In this document: positions 33,582 to 43,013 of the stretch, piece by piece
Position numbering within the stretch: the first letter of the stretch is position 1
Layout: each line of letters opens with the position of its first letter
Source: Pseudomonadota bacterium
GTDB taxonomy: Bacteria; Pseudomonadota; Alphaproteobacteria; Rhodobacterales; Rhodobacteraceae
Assembly: GCA_038533575.1 (NCBI GenBank)
Contig: JBCAYL010000001.1
Coordinates: 400,226-464,225 of the forward strand
DNA length: 64,000 bases
Direction of reading: 5' to 3'
Translations under genes and position numbers: made by a program
The notes under the pieces: generated by a model
The model's database searches: none
The model's input: only the letters and a program-made list of their open reading frames with translations
Told to the model about the DNA's origin: nothing

Positions 33582-35813
33582 TCACTTCGTCTCCGCGACG
33601 GTCACCCCGTCCCAGTCCACGCCCGGTGGATGGGCCATGAAGCTCTCGACCCTGCCGCGGTAGAGCGCGACATACGCTGTCGCATCGACGCCCGCCGAGG
33701 CGGCGGCCACTTCCAGATGCTGAAGGGCATCCCTGGCCGCGGACCAGTCCCGCGTGAGGTAGGCGGAGCGCAGCGCGTCATTGGCTTGCCGAAGCGCTTC
33801 GAATTCCGGGCTCATGCGCATATCCTCACCGCCAATAAGCGCAGAGACTTCAACGGGTTCGAGCTTCCCCTTCACCCTGATGCGGTCTATCCGCAGGAGC
33901 GCAAAGGCATCCTGCACGGCCTCTGCCGTGGACGGCCCCACGATGATCGGAAAGCCGAAGGCCTTTGACTGACCTTCGAGCCGCGAGGCGAGGTTCACCG
34001 CGTCGCCGAGGGCGGTGTAGTCGAAGCGCGTGTCGCTGCCCATGTTGCCCACGGTGCACTCGCCCGTATTCAGCCCGATCCCGACATCAATAGGTTCGAT
34101 GTCTCCGCCACCCTCTTCCGCGCGGATCTTGTTGAGCGTGGCGATGTCGGCCTGCATGCGGAGCGCCGCGTGGCAGGCTGCTCTCGCATGGCCCTCGTGA
34201 TCGAGCGGCGCGTTCCAGAAGGCCATGACCGCGTCGCCCATGAACTTGTCGATGGTGCCGCCTTCATCGAGGATCGCATCGGACAGGACGCTGAGAAAGC
34301 GGTTGATCAGCTGGGTCAGCCCGGCGGGGTCGTCCTTAAAACTCTCTGCTAGCGTTGTGAACCCGCGTACGTCGGAGAAGAGGATGGTGAGCTCGCGCCG
34401 CTCACCGCCCAGCGTCAGCATCTCCGGCTCGTCCTGTAGCTGCGCCACGAGATCCGGCGAGACGTATTGCCCGAAGGCGCTGCGGATGCGGGCGCGTTCC
34501 TGCTCCTCGCGGAGGTAGTTTGCGGTGGACATGAGCATGAGCATCGCGAGCGTGCAGAGGATGGGCCATGTCGGATCGAGGAGCGTCGCCCGCGCCTCGA
34601 AGAGCCACCACGTGAAAGCGCCATAGGCGGAGAGTACCAACAGACCGCCGATGATAACCCAACGACCGGCGAGGATCGGGACCAGCGTCACGACGAGCAC
34701 ACCGAGACAGGCGAGGACCACGAGCTCTATGGCAATGGCGTAATTGGGCCGGTTGAGCATGGCGTCGAGGAGGATGCCCTCCAGCACCTGCGCGTGGATT
34801 TCTACGCCGGCCAGGGAAAAGCCCAGGGGAATGGGCCGGAAATCCTCCAGCCCGATCGCGGACGTGCCGACGAATGCGATCTGCCCCTGCAGACGCCCGG
34901 CATCCATGCGGCCCTTGATGAGGTCGGCGGCGGAGATGTAGCGCGCTGGCACATGGGGCGTGAAATGCGGCCAGACCGTGCCGTCGGGGCCGGTCTCGAT
35001 GGCTTGCCCCGCCACGATCACGGCATCGATCCCCGCCTCGTTCGTGCGGATCGCGAACGCGTCCTGCCCGGTGGCCACGCGGAGGAGCTCCGGCGCCAGC
35101 CCCAGACGGATCGCACCATCGACGGACATCACGAGCGGGACACGGCGATAGGTGCCGTCCGGGTCCGGCCGCGTGGTGAACACACCGCGGCCCAGCGCAG
35201 CCGCCTCGAGTTCATCGAGGTTCTCGAGCAAGTCCGGGAACGACATCAGGAAGGGCGTGGGATCCTCGCCGATGATGGCATGGGGCACCGGCGCAGGAGG
35301 GCGCAGGCGCGCGATGCCGGTTCGGGCGCTGCGCACGCTGGTCTGACCCACCACGACGCGGGTGCGGGCCATGGCCGCGGCAAGTGTGGTGTCATTGCTG
35401 GGCAAGGCGCTCAGCACGCTCCGGATGTCATCGGGGATCGCGGCATTGTCGGCGGCCAAAAGGTCAGGGGAGAGCCTGTCGGGTTCTGCAAAGATGACGT
35501 CGAAGCCGATGGCCACGGCCCCGGCCTCGGCGGCCCTTGTCACCATCTCCGCCACGAGGGTACGCGGCCACGGCCATTGCCCCAGCTCTTCGATGGACGG
35601 GTCGTCGATATCGATGATCGCGACAGGGGCCGGGGCATATTCCCGCGGGCTCATCTGCTGGAAGAGATCGAACGCGGAAAAGCGCAGCGAGGAGACGACC
35701 GTCGGGTCCAGAATGCGCAAGGTCACGAGCAGCGCGATGACGACAAGCCCCGCCGCGCGACCGCGCCGCAGCCACGCCATCACCCCGCGCACGGGCCTGC
35801 CCTGTGGGTGCAT
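33582..35813 (-). CDS. CHASE2-domain class III adenylate cyclase
   Basis: 743 residues. One transmembrane helix near the N-terminus (AAGLVVIALLVTLRI), a periplasmic CHASE2 sensor domain (about 40-335; VAIIDIDDPSIEELGQWPWP, FDVIFAEPD), three helices (about 345-425), then the cyclase domain (about 470-650). Metal-binding Asp residues are in LFSDVRGFT and FMGDAVMAFW; the Lys of TIDKFMGD and the Asp of FDYTALGDAVN match adenylate rather than guanylate cyclases. It would make cAMP in response to an envelope signal. It lies between the secretion genes and their probable cargo, and about 7-10 kb from two genes with cyclic-nucleotide-binding domains. Confidence 0.9.
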   Translation of the reverse strand: MHPQGRPVRGVMAWLRRGRAAGLVVIALLVTLRILDPTVVSSLRFSAFDLFQQMSPREYAPAPVAIIDIDDPSIEELGQWPWPRTLVAEMVTRAAEAGAVAIGFDVIFAEPDRLSPDLLAADNAAIPDDIRSVLSALPSNDTTLAAAMARTRVVVGQTSVRSARTGIARLRPPAPVPHAIIGEDPTPFLMSFPDLLENLDELEAAALGRGVFTTRPDPDGTYRRVPLVMSVDGAIRLGLAPELLRVATGQDAFAIRTNEAGIDAVIVAGQAIETGPDGTVWPHFTPHVPARYISAADLIKGRMDAGRLQGQIAFVGTSAIGLEDFRPIPLGFSLAGVEIHAQVLEGILLDAMLNRPNYAIAIELVVLACLGVLVVTLVPILAGRWVIIGGLLVLSAYGAFTWWLFEARATLLDPTWPILCTLAMLMLMSTANYLREEQERARIRSAFGQYVSPDLVAQLQDEPEMLTLGGERRELTILFSDVRGFTTLAESFKDDPAGLTQLINRFLSVLSDAILDEGGTIDKFMGDAVMAFWNAPLDHEGHARAACHAALRMQADIATLNKIRAEEGGGDIEPIDVGIGLNTGECTVGNMGSDTRFDYTALGDAVNLASRLEGQSKAFGFPIIVGPSTAEAVQDAFALLRIDRIRVKGKLEPVEVSALIGGEDMRMSPEFEALRQANDALRSAYLTRDWSAARDALQHLEVAAASAGVDATAYVALYRGRVESFMAHPPGVDWDGVTVAETK

Positions 35814-35955
35814 CGATGTCGACGGGTGCCGCGGAGGACGGGCAAGGCGCTAGGACTTCACCGAAAGAGTATTCATTTCCGCGCCTTAAAACCTTCGTCT
35901 TTGCTTCGAATCATATCTTTACGCTACGGTACTCGGCAGGTCGTTGTAGCCCACG

Positions 35956-35965
35956 TCTAATTAGA
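35956..35965. promoter_or_regulatory. Short AT-rich palindrome upstream of the adhesin gene
   Basis: The perfect 10-bp palindrome tctaattaga is 44 bp before the start at 36010, in the gap shared by the divergent cyclase and adhesin genes. It may be a regulator site or part of the promoter; its shortness keeps confidence low. Confidence 0.3.
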
Positions 35966-36009
35966 GGCGTCAAAGGTATTTTCTTCGGCTTCGGATCAGG
36001 GGTAGTCCG

Positions 36010-39000
36010 ATGCGTTTTTATTTGATGGATAGCGGTCCCACCGTGGTGGGACGGCATGTCGATCGGTTTGTGGATGCCCATAGGGCGATATCGGACGGGA
36101 AGATCGATCTCCCGGACGGAGACATCATTTTCTCTGGCGATTTCGCCAGGGATGCGGACAATCTTCTCATCACGGGCCCTGATGGAAGCCTGACCGTCAT
36201 CGCGGGCTATTTCTCCGAAGGGCCGGCTGCATTGGTCGCGCCCAACGGAAATTCACTGAGCGCGCGCACCGTCACCACCCTCGCCAAGGCCGGGCAGGAG
36301 GACGACCTCGTCCTCGCGACGGTCTCCGGCGCGCCCATAGGCCAAGTGGAAGGGATCGAAGGCTCCGCGACCGTCGAGCGCACGGATGGCTCCTTCGAAG
36401 AGCTCACCGAGGGCATGCGTGTGCAGCTTGGCGATGTCGTCAGCACCGGTGAGGGGTCTGTTCTGACGTTGCTCTTCGTCGATGGCACCGTGTTCACCCT
36501 CAACGAAGACGCGCGCATGACGCTGGATGAGCTCGTCTACACGGCGGGTGCGGAAGACGGCAACAGCGCCTCCTTCGGCCTCGTGAAGGGCGGGTTCGTC
36601 TTCATTGCCGGAAAGGTCGCGGGCACGGGTGGCATGGACATCGAGACGCCCGCGGCAACCCTCGGGATTCGGGGGACCACCGGCACCGTCCGCGTGACCG
36701 AGGACGATGGCGGGCAGTTGCTGCTTCAGGTCACGCTCGAAGAAGACCCGGTGCCCGGGGGCGGCTTTGGCAAGATCGGCATTTTTTCTCGGATCACTGG
36801 AGAGCAACTCGCGCTGATCGAGACGGGCGAGTCCGTTTGGGAAGTCACCATCGACGGCGTGACGACCGATATCGCGCGCTCGCCGGACGCACCGAACGCC
36901 GTGGAAGCGCTCCTCGTGGAGGCCGCGGCCGCCTTCGGCGCGGCACTGCGGGCGCAGGAGCAGGGTGAGGCGCTGGTCCCGTTGGGGGGATCGCGCAGCT
37001 TCATCGGCGGCGCCGGGGAGGGAGGCGATGGCGGCGAAGGCTTTGCCACGGATCCCGGAGAGCTCGGGGACACGCTGGACACGCTCGAGGACGGCACCGA
37101 AGCGGATGACAGCCAATCGGATGACGCGGACGCACCCGATCAGCAGCGCTCGAACCCGCTCATCGGGCCCGAGCCGGAGCCCATTCGCTTTGACACCGAC
37201 GAGGACGCGCCGGTCAACGGGACGCTGTCCCTCGCCGATCTGGGCGATGCATCGGATCTGACCGTGATCACCGGCCCCGAGAATGGGTCTCTCGCGCTCA
37301 CGGATGACGGGACATTCTCTTACATCCCCGATCCGAACTTTGCGGGCACCGACGGTTTCGTCGTCTCGGCGGAGACACCACAGGGAGAGACCGTCAACAC
37401 CGTGACGCTTGTCGTGCGCCCGGTGAATGACGCGCCGGAGGTGACCGCCGCCGTGGGCGAAGTGGCCGAGGACAGCGTCCTTGCCGGGACGCTCGAAGCC
37501 ACTGATATCGAGAACGACCCGCTGACATTCACGCTCACAGAGCAGGCCGCGAACGGCACTGTCGCGCTTGCGGCGGACGGATCATACACCTACACGCCCG
37601 CTGCCGATTTCGTGGGCGACGATAGCTTTGCCTATCTCGTCTCGGACGGCGATCTCAGCACGGAGGGGACGGTTTCACTCTCCGTCACGGGAGAGCCTGA
37701 CGCCGCCGTCATCTCCGGGCAGATCAGCGGCACCGTCACCGAGGACATCGCGGTGATCGCGACGGGGGTGCTGATCGTCTCGGATGCCGATGCCGGAGAG
37801 GACGCGATCACGCCGCAATCGAACGTGCGCGGATCCTACGGGACATTCGAGATCAGCGCGGCAGGCGTGTGGTCCTACGCGCTCTTTGCCTCGGACGCGG
37901 CGGTGCAGGCCCTCGGCATCGGAGATCAGCTGACCGACAGCTTTGCCGTCGCGACGGTCGACGGGACCGAGCAGGTCGTCGAGATCACGGTGAATGGCGC
38001 AAACGACGCGCCCGAGGTCTCCGGTGCGGTGGTGCTTCCGGGGGGCACCGAGGACCTCGAACTCCTCATCACCGAGGCGCAGCTCCTCGCGGCGGCGACC
38101 GATGTGGACGAGAGTGACGTGCTGAGCGTCACGGGTGTCCCCGTGGCTGACACCGGCACGGTTGTCGCCAACGAGGATGGCACGTTCACCTTCCAACCGG
38201 ATGCGGATATCACCGGGCCGGTGCGCATTTCCTTCGCGATCAGCGACGGGAACGGGGCGAGTGTTCCGGCCGCCGCCAATCTGACGATTGCCCCAGTCAA
38301 TGACAGCCCGGTCCCGGAGGCGGCGGAGGTCGCCGGGGCGGAAGACACGGTGATCCGGGGGCAGCTCGAGGCCACGGACGTGGATGGTGATGCGCTCAGC
38401 TTCGCCTTGGTCAATGGCCCGGCCTCCGGCACGGTGATCGTGTCCGCCGATGGCAGCTTCGCATACACGCCCGACGCTGATTTCTCGGGAACCGACAGCT
38501 TCACCTACCTCGTCTCCGACGGCGTCTTCACCGCCGCTGAAACGGCCACGATCGAGGTCGCGCCGGTCAATGATGCGCCGGAGGCCACGGCCCTCGGCCT
38601 CGTCGCCGAGGCGGGCGCAGCTTCGGGCCAGCTTTCGGTTGCGGATGTCGATGATGCCTCGGGCTTTTCGTTCGCCGTTTCCGGAGCGGGACCGTCCAAC
38701 GGAAGCGTCGAGATCGACGCAGCCACGGGCGCTTTCACTTACACCGCCGATGCAGGCTTCGAGGGTTTCGATCGGTTCGAGGTCAGCGTCCGCGATGCAG
38801 GCGGTGCGGTCACCACCGCCACCATCGGGATTGCCGTCGGAAACGACGCGGTCTCGATCGAGAACGGGCAGGACCTCTCGATTTCCATCGAGGAAGACGC
38901 GGCCACGGATGCCGGCGCCGGGAGCGTCCAGATCCTGACCTCCGCGCCGGAGCAGACCACAGACAACCTCGTGATCATTCTCGACCGGTCCGGCAGCGTC

Positions 39001-40476
39001 GGCGAGAGTAACTGGGAAACGCTCCGGCTCGACCTCGCGAACGCGCTCACGGATACCACAGACCCCGGTTTGACGTCCCTCTTCGAGCGGTTCGAAGGGT
39101 CTCAGAGTTCGGTTCAGGTGAGCGTCGTGACCTATGCCGGTGAGGCCACCGTGCTCGAGGGGCCGGGCGGGCAGACGACGTTTGATCTGCTCTCTGATCG
39201 GGAAGCGCTCTTCAACGCGCTCTCGACTGCGCCATTCACGGGTGGCATTACGAACTTCGGCGAGGCCTTCTCGGCCGCGGAGCTCTTGCTGGACGCGGCC
39301 AACGCAGATGGCGCGGGGAACAGCTTCGTCTATTTCGCCACCGATGGCCGCCCGAGCGACGACAACTGGGAGCAGGCCTTCGCGAACCTCATCAACAGCC
39401 CATTCGGCGGGCGCAGCCCGCAGGGCACCGGGGATTACGAGGTCACCGTCGAGGCATTCGGGATCGGCGGGGATGTCGATGTCGACCAGCTGAACGCCAT
39501 CGACAGCAACGACGCCGTGACGGTCAACGGCTCGGCCGCGCTGGCGGATGCCTTCATCAACACCCCGCTTTTCAGCGCAGAGCTCGTGGCCTTCTCGCTG
39601 CAGCTCGTGGCCGATGGAGAGGACCGGGGCGTGATCGTAACGCAGGACACGCAGCCGGCATTCACCGTGTCCGGGCTAAACTACAGCGTAGCGCTCGCGG
39701 AAGTCTCCGGGCTCGTGGATATCCTGGGCGATCAGAACCTCCTTTTCGCAGAGGCGGTCTTCGACCTCGACGGGGACGTCACCACGGTGGAGGATCGCGA
39801 GACGTTGCGCACGGGCGGCACGCTGGGGATCGGGGACGAGGCTGTCGCAAAGGCGGGCACGAACCAGGCGGACCTGCTCTTTGGCAGCGTCCTCGATGAC
39901 GCCCTCTCCAGCGGTGACGGGGCCGACATTCTCATCGGTGGCGCCGGTGACGATACACTGACCGGTGGCAGCGGGGCCGACAGCCTGCTCGGCGGGGCAG
40001 GGGATGACGTCCTTGTCGCCGGTGGGGTGCCAGAGGCCGGAGATGTGTACGATGGTGGGGCGGGCCGCGATACGCTCGCCCTGATTGCGCCAGAAGGCGC
40101 CGAGGATCTCCTCCCGCTCATCGACGCGAAATCCATCGAGGCGATCAGCCTCACGAACGCGGATGCCGATGTGCTCGAGATCAGCCTCGGCGATGTCCTC
40201 GAGATGCAAGGGGAGGCTGATCCCACGCTCGAGCAGCTCTTGGGACAGGTGCTCGATGCCGGGATCATGATCGACGGGGATGCGGGCGACACGGTCAATC
40301 TCGACGGCGCGGCAGCCAGCGGAGACGCCGAGAGCATCACCCGCACCGGAACCGTGGCCCACGATGGCACGTCCTACGATGTCTACGAGTTCACCGGCGC
40401 CAACAGCGAAGTGCTGGCGGTCCTCGCCATCGATCAGGACATCGTGGTTAACGGCGCCACGACAGGCGGTGCCTGA
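36010..40476 (+). CDS. Large RTX surface protein with FecR, cadherin-like repeats and vWA domain
   Basis: 1488 residues, no Sec signal, acidic. An N-terminal domain (1-110) is followed by a FecR-like domain (about 138-230; LGDVVSTGEGSVLTLLFVDG, ETPAATLGIRGTTG), an acidic linker (about 340-390), at least five tandem-95/VCBS/cadherin-like repeats (about 390-950; recurrent DGSFAYTPDADFSGTDSFTY and APVNDAPE junctions) and a vWA domain (about 984-1190) whose MIDAS begins DRSGS. About 1300-1340 holds RTX nonapeptides (GGAGDDTLTGGSGADSLLGG), then a C-terminal region likely to include the type I secretion signal. It is probably exported by the system at 28.7-33.6 kb and acts in adhesion or biofilm formation. 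A related family is LapA-like adhesins. Confidence 0.88.
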   Translation: MRFYLMDSGPTVVGRHVDRFVDAHRAISDGKIDLPDGDIIFSGDFARDADNLLITGPDGSLTVIAGYFSEGPAALVAPNGNSLSARTVTTLAKAGQEDDLVLATVSGAPIGQVEGIEGSATVERTDGSFEELTEGMRVQLGDVVSTGEGSVLTLLFVDGTVFTLNEDARMTLDELVYTAGAEDGNSASFGLVKGGFVFIAGKVAGTGGMDIETPAATLGIRGTTGTVRVTEDDGGQLLLQVTLEEDPVPGGGFGKIGIFSRITGEQLALIETGESVWEVTIDGVTTDIARSPDAPNAVEALLVEAAAAFGAALRAQEQGEALVPLGGSRSFIGGAGEGGDGGEGFATDPGELGDTLDTLEDGTEADDSQSDDADAPDQQRSNPLIGPEPEPIRFDTDEDAPVNGTLSLADLGDASDLTVITGPENGSLALTDDGTFSYIPDPNFAGTDGFVVSAETPQGETVNTVTLVVRPVNDAPEVTAAVGEVAEDSVLAGTLEATDIENDPLTFTLTEQAANGTVALAADGSYTYTPAADFVGDDSFAYLVSDGDLSTEGTVSLSVTGEPDAAVISGQISGTVTEDIAVIATGVLIVSDADAGEDAITPQSNVRGSYGTFEISAAGVWSYALFASDAAVQALGIGDQLTDSFAVATVDGTEQVVEITVNGANDAPEVSGAVVLPGGTEDLELLITEAQLLAAATDVDESDVLSVTGVPVADTGTVVANEDGTFTFQPDADITGPVRISFAISDGNGASVPAAANLTIAPVNDSPVPEAAEVAGAEDTVIRGQLEATDVDGDALSFALVNGPASGTVIVSADGSFAYTPDADFSGTDSFTYLVSDGVFTAAETATIEVAPVNDAPEATALGLVAEAGAASGQLSVADVDDASGFSFAVSGAGPSNGSVEIDAATGAFTYTADAGFEGFDRFEVSVRDAGGAVTTATIGIAVGNDAVSIENGQDLSISIEEDAATDAGAGSVQILTSAPEQTTDNLVIILDRSGSVGESNWETLRLDLANALTDTTDPGLTSLFERFEGSQSSVQVSVVTYAGEATVLEGPGGQTTFDLLSDREALFNALSTAPFTGGITNFGEAFSAAELLLDAANADGAGNSFVYFATDGRPSDDNWEQAFANLINSPFGGRSPQGTGDYEVTVEAFGIGGDVDVDQLNAIDSNDAVTVNGSAALADAFINTPLFSAELVAFSLQLVADGEDRGVIVTQDTQPAFTVSGLNYSVALAEVSGLVDILGDQNLLFAEAVFDLDGDVTTVEDRETLRTGGTLGIGDEAVAKAGTNQADLLFGSVLDDALSSGDGADILIGGAGDDTLTGGSGADSLLGGAGDDVLVAGGVPEAGDVYDGGAGRDTLALIAPEGAEDLLPLIDAKSIEAISLTNADADVLEISLGDVLEMQGEADPTLEQLLGQVLDAGIMIDGDAGDTVNLDGAAASGDAESITRTGTVAHDGTSYDVYEFTGANSEVLAVLAIDQDIVVNGATTGGA

Positions 40477-40547
40477 CAAAGCAGGGCAGAGCTGGGCTTG
40501 ATACTTGCCTCGCCACTGCGTCCTTCACGACAGGCGCGGCGTGATCC

Positions 40548-41324
40548 TCAGCGGCCCCGCCACACCGGCGCACGCTTCTCGGCGAAGGCACGGGCGCCTT
40601 CTGTCGCGTCATCGGTTGAGAGAAGGGCACGGAGGTGCCTGTCGTTCTCTTGCCAAAGTGCATCGCTGCCGATGTTTCTGGACGCCGCGGCGAGCGCAAG
40701 ACTGGCTTCGAGGGCCAGCGGGGCATTTGACGCGACCTCCCTCGCCAGGCCCCGGGCGGTGTCTTCCAACTCGCCTGCGGGCACCACGCGATTGACGAGC
40801 CCGAGCCAGGCGGCGCGATGCGCGTCGATGGTGCCTCAGGTCAGGAGCAGTTCGTTGGCGATCGCGTGCGGTAAGCGCTGTCCGAGGCGAAGAGCACCGC
40901 CCGCGCCTGCCACAAGCCCGATCTTGGCCTCGGGCAGTCCGAACACCGCCTCTTGGGCGGCGACGACGAGATCGCAGGCGAGGACAAGCTCGAACCCGCC
41001 GGCAAGCGCGGGACCATGGACGGAGGCGATTAAGGGCTTGCGGCGGGGGCGGCTCACGAAGCCGCCGAGGTGACCGGGCCCAAACAGGATGTCCTCTGCC
41101 TCCCCGCGTTCGAAGGCCGCGAGATCCATGCCGGCGGAAAAGGCGGGGCCCGCGCCGCGCAATATGCCGATGCGCAGACCGCCATCCCCTTCCAACTCGG
41201 AGATCGCGGCGCGCAGGGCCGCGCCCATCTCCGCGTCGATCGCGTTGCGTCGGGACGGTCGATTGAGCGTGATCGTGGCGATGGGGCCGTCGTGCTCGAA
41301 AAGCACTGAGGTCGAAGACGCCAT
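40548..41324 (-). pseudogene. Enoyl-CoA hydratase/isomerase gene interrupted by one TGA
   Basis: The frame is intact for 258 codons except TGA at codon 163 (plus-strand positions 40836-40838). The first part is a normal crotonase: RPSRRNAIDAEM, oxyanion-hole segment GPAFSAGMDLAAFE, SVHGPALAGGFELVLACDL and GLPEAKIGLVAGAGGALRLGQ. The TGA falls after ANELLLT, where the family has LLLTG, and the sequence resumes perfectly in frame with GTIDAHRAAWLGLVNRVVP and continues to a normal C-terminus. GGA to TGA by one base change explains it. A recent nonsense mutation or a sequencing error is likelier than recoding. A good ribosome-binding site (GGGGAG) remains, and it follows the acyl-CoA synthetase gene by 21 bp. 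Confidence 0.85.
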
Positions 41325-41345
41325 GAAAAGTCTCCCCTGGGCTGT

Positions 41346-43013
41346 CTACTGCACGGCTTCGGCCGCCTCGGCAGCCCAGGTGCGAAGGTGTCGTCGGATG
41401 ATCTTTCCCGTCGTGGTCATGGGCATGTCGTCGATGAAGCGCACCACGCGCGGGTATTCGTGGGCGGCGAGCCGCGCCTTGACGAATTCCGCGATCTCCT
41501 TGGCCAGCGCAGCCGTCGGTTCAAACCCGTCTCGGAGCACCAGGTAGGCGGCCACGACGCTTCCCCTTATGGCGTCGGGCTGGCCCACCACCCCGGCGAG
41601 GCTGACCGCTGGATGCTTGAGAAGGCAGTCTTCGATTTCTCCCGGGCCGATCCGATAGCCGGCGGAGGAGATGACGTCATCGTCGCGGCCCAGAAAGTAA
41701 AAGCGTCCTTCCGCATCCTTCGTGCCTCGGTCTCCGGTCAGGAGCCATGTGCCTTTCGGGCCGGACACGAACTTCTCCTCGGTCGCTTCGGGGTCGTTCC
41801 AATAGCGGAGGAACATGACCGGGTCCGGGCCACGCACGGCAATCGCGCCTTCGGAACCAGCCGGGAGCACGTCGCCGGTGTCGCCGTCGATGATCTCGAC
41901 CTCGTGGCCGGGAACGGCGCGGCCCATGGCGCCCGGCACCGGCGGCTCGAGCGCGGCGCAGGAGGAGATGAACATGTTGCATTCGGTCTGGCCGTAGAAC
42001 TCGTTGATCGTGGCGCCGAGGATCATTTCTCCCCAGTCGATGAGCTCCGTGCCAAGGGACTCGCCGCCGCTGCCAACGGATCGGAGAGCGATACCCGCGC
42101 CGGCGTCGTTGGGGGCGAGCTTCATGAGCTTGAGCGCGGTGGGTGGGAGAAAAGCATTGCGTACGGACTGACTGCGCATGAGGTCAAAGGCCGCTTCAGC
42201 GCTGAACTTCTCGAAGCGGCAGCCGACGACCGGGATGCCATGGTGCAGTGCAGGCATCAGCACATCGAGAAGCCCGCCGATCCAGGCCCAATCCGCCGGG
42301 GTCCAGAAAAGGTCGTCACTCTGCGGCAGGAAATCGTGGCTCAGCTCCACCCCGGGCAGGTGGCCCAAAAGGACTCGGTGAGCGTGAAGCGCGCCCTTCG
42401 GATTGCCGGTGGTGCCGGAGGTGTAAATGAGGAGAGCCGGGTCTTCGCTGGATGTATCGACCGGCGCGAACTCTTTCGATTGGGCGGCGCAGCGGGCGTG
42501 AAAGTCGACTGCGCCCGCAGCCGCGCCGTCGATCGAGTAGATGACCTCGAGGTCGGGCAGTTCGGACCGGATCTCCGCGAGCTTCGCCGCGCCTTCGCGG
42601 TTCGTCACGACGACCTTCGCACCGGAGTCGCGCAATCTGTGAAGGAGAGCGTCGCGTGCGAAGAGCGTGAAAAGCGGGATCGAGATGCAGCCCATCTTCG
42701 TGACGGCGATGTGGGCGAGGGCCGTTTCCACGCATTGCGGCAGTAGCACGCCGACCCGGTCGCCGACGTTGCCCGCGCCCCGTGAAACACCGTCCTGCGC
42801 GAGGGCATGGGCAAGCTGGTTGGACGCGCGGCGCAGGTCCCCGAATGCATGTTGCGTGGCGTCACCCGACGCAGATACGTCGATCAGCGCCAGGCGGTCC
42901 GGCTCCACCGCGGCCCATTTATCGCAGATGTCGACCCCGATGTTGTAGCGCTCGGGAATGGTCCATTCGAAATCGTCGGAAATCGCATCGAACGATCCCT
43001 TGTTCACCAGCAT
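41346..43013 (-). CDS. AMP-forming acyl-CoA synthetase
   Basis: 555 residues, with GAGGAGG 8 bp upstream. It has the ANL-superfamily P-loop IYTSGTTGNPKGALHAH (about 190), INEFYGQTECN (A5), TGDRGTKDAEGRFYFLGRDDD (A7-A8) with the hinge region VISSAGYRIGPGEIE, and the C-terminal catalytic Lys in TTTGKIIRR. The pattern is closest to acetyl-CoA synthetase-like or medium-chain acyl-CoA synthetases acting on short or medium carboxylic acids. It forms a two-gene group with the enoyl-CoA hydratase pseudogene, suggesting beta-oxidation of a carboxylic acid that may now be impaired. Confidence 0.9.
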   Translation of the reverse strand: MLVNKGSFDAISDDFEWTIPERYNIGVDICDKWAAVEPDRLALIDVSASGDATQHAFGDLRRASNQLAHALAQDGVSRGAGNVGDRVGVLLPQCVETALAHIAVTKMGCISIPLFTLFARDALLHRLRDSGAKVVVTNREGAAKLAEIRSELPDLEVIYSIDGAAAGAVDFHARCAAQSKEFAPVDTSSEDPALLIYTSGTTGNPKGALHAHRVLLGHLPGVELSHDFLPQSDDLFWTPADWAWIGGLLDVLMPALHHGIPVVGCRFEKFSAEAAFDLMRSQSVRNAFLPPTALKLMKLAPNDAGAGIALRSVGSGGESLGTELIDWGEMILGATINEFYGQTECNMFISSCAALEPPVPGAMGRAVPGHEVEIIDGDTGDVLPAGSEGAIAVRGPDPVMFLRYWNDPEATEEKFVSGPKGTWLLTGDRGTKDAEGRFYFLGRDDDVISSAGYRIGPGEIEDCLLKHPAVSLAGVVGQPDAIRGSVVAAYLVLRDGFEPTAALAKEIAEFVKARLAAHEYPRVVRFIDDMPMTTTGKIIRRHLRTWAAEAAEAVQ

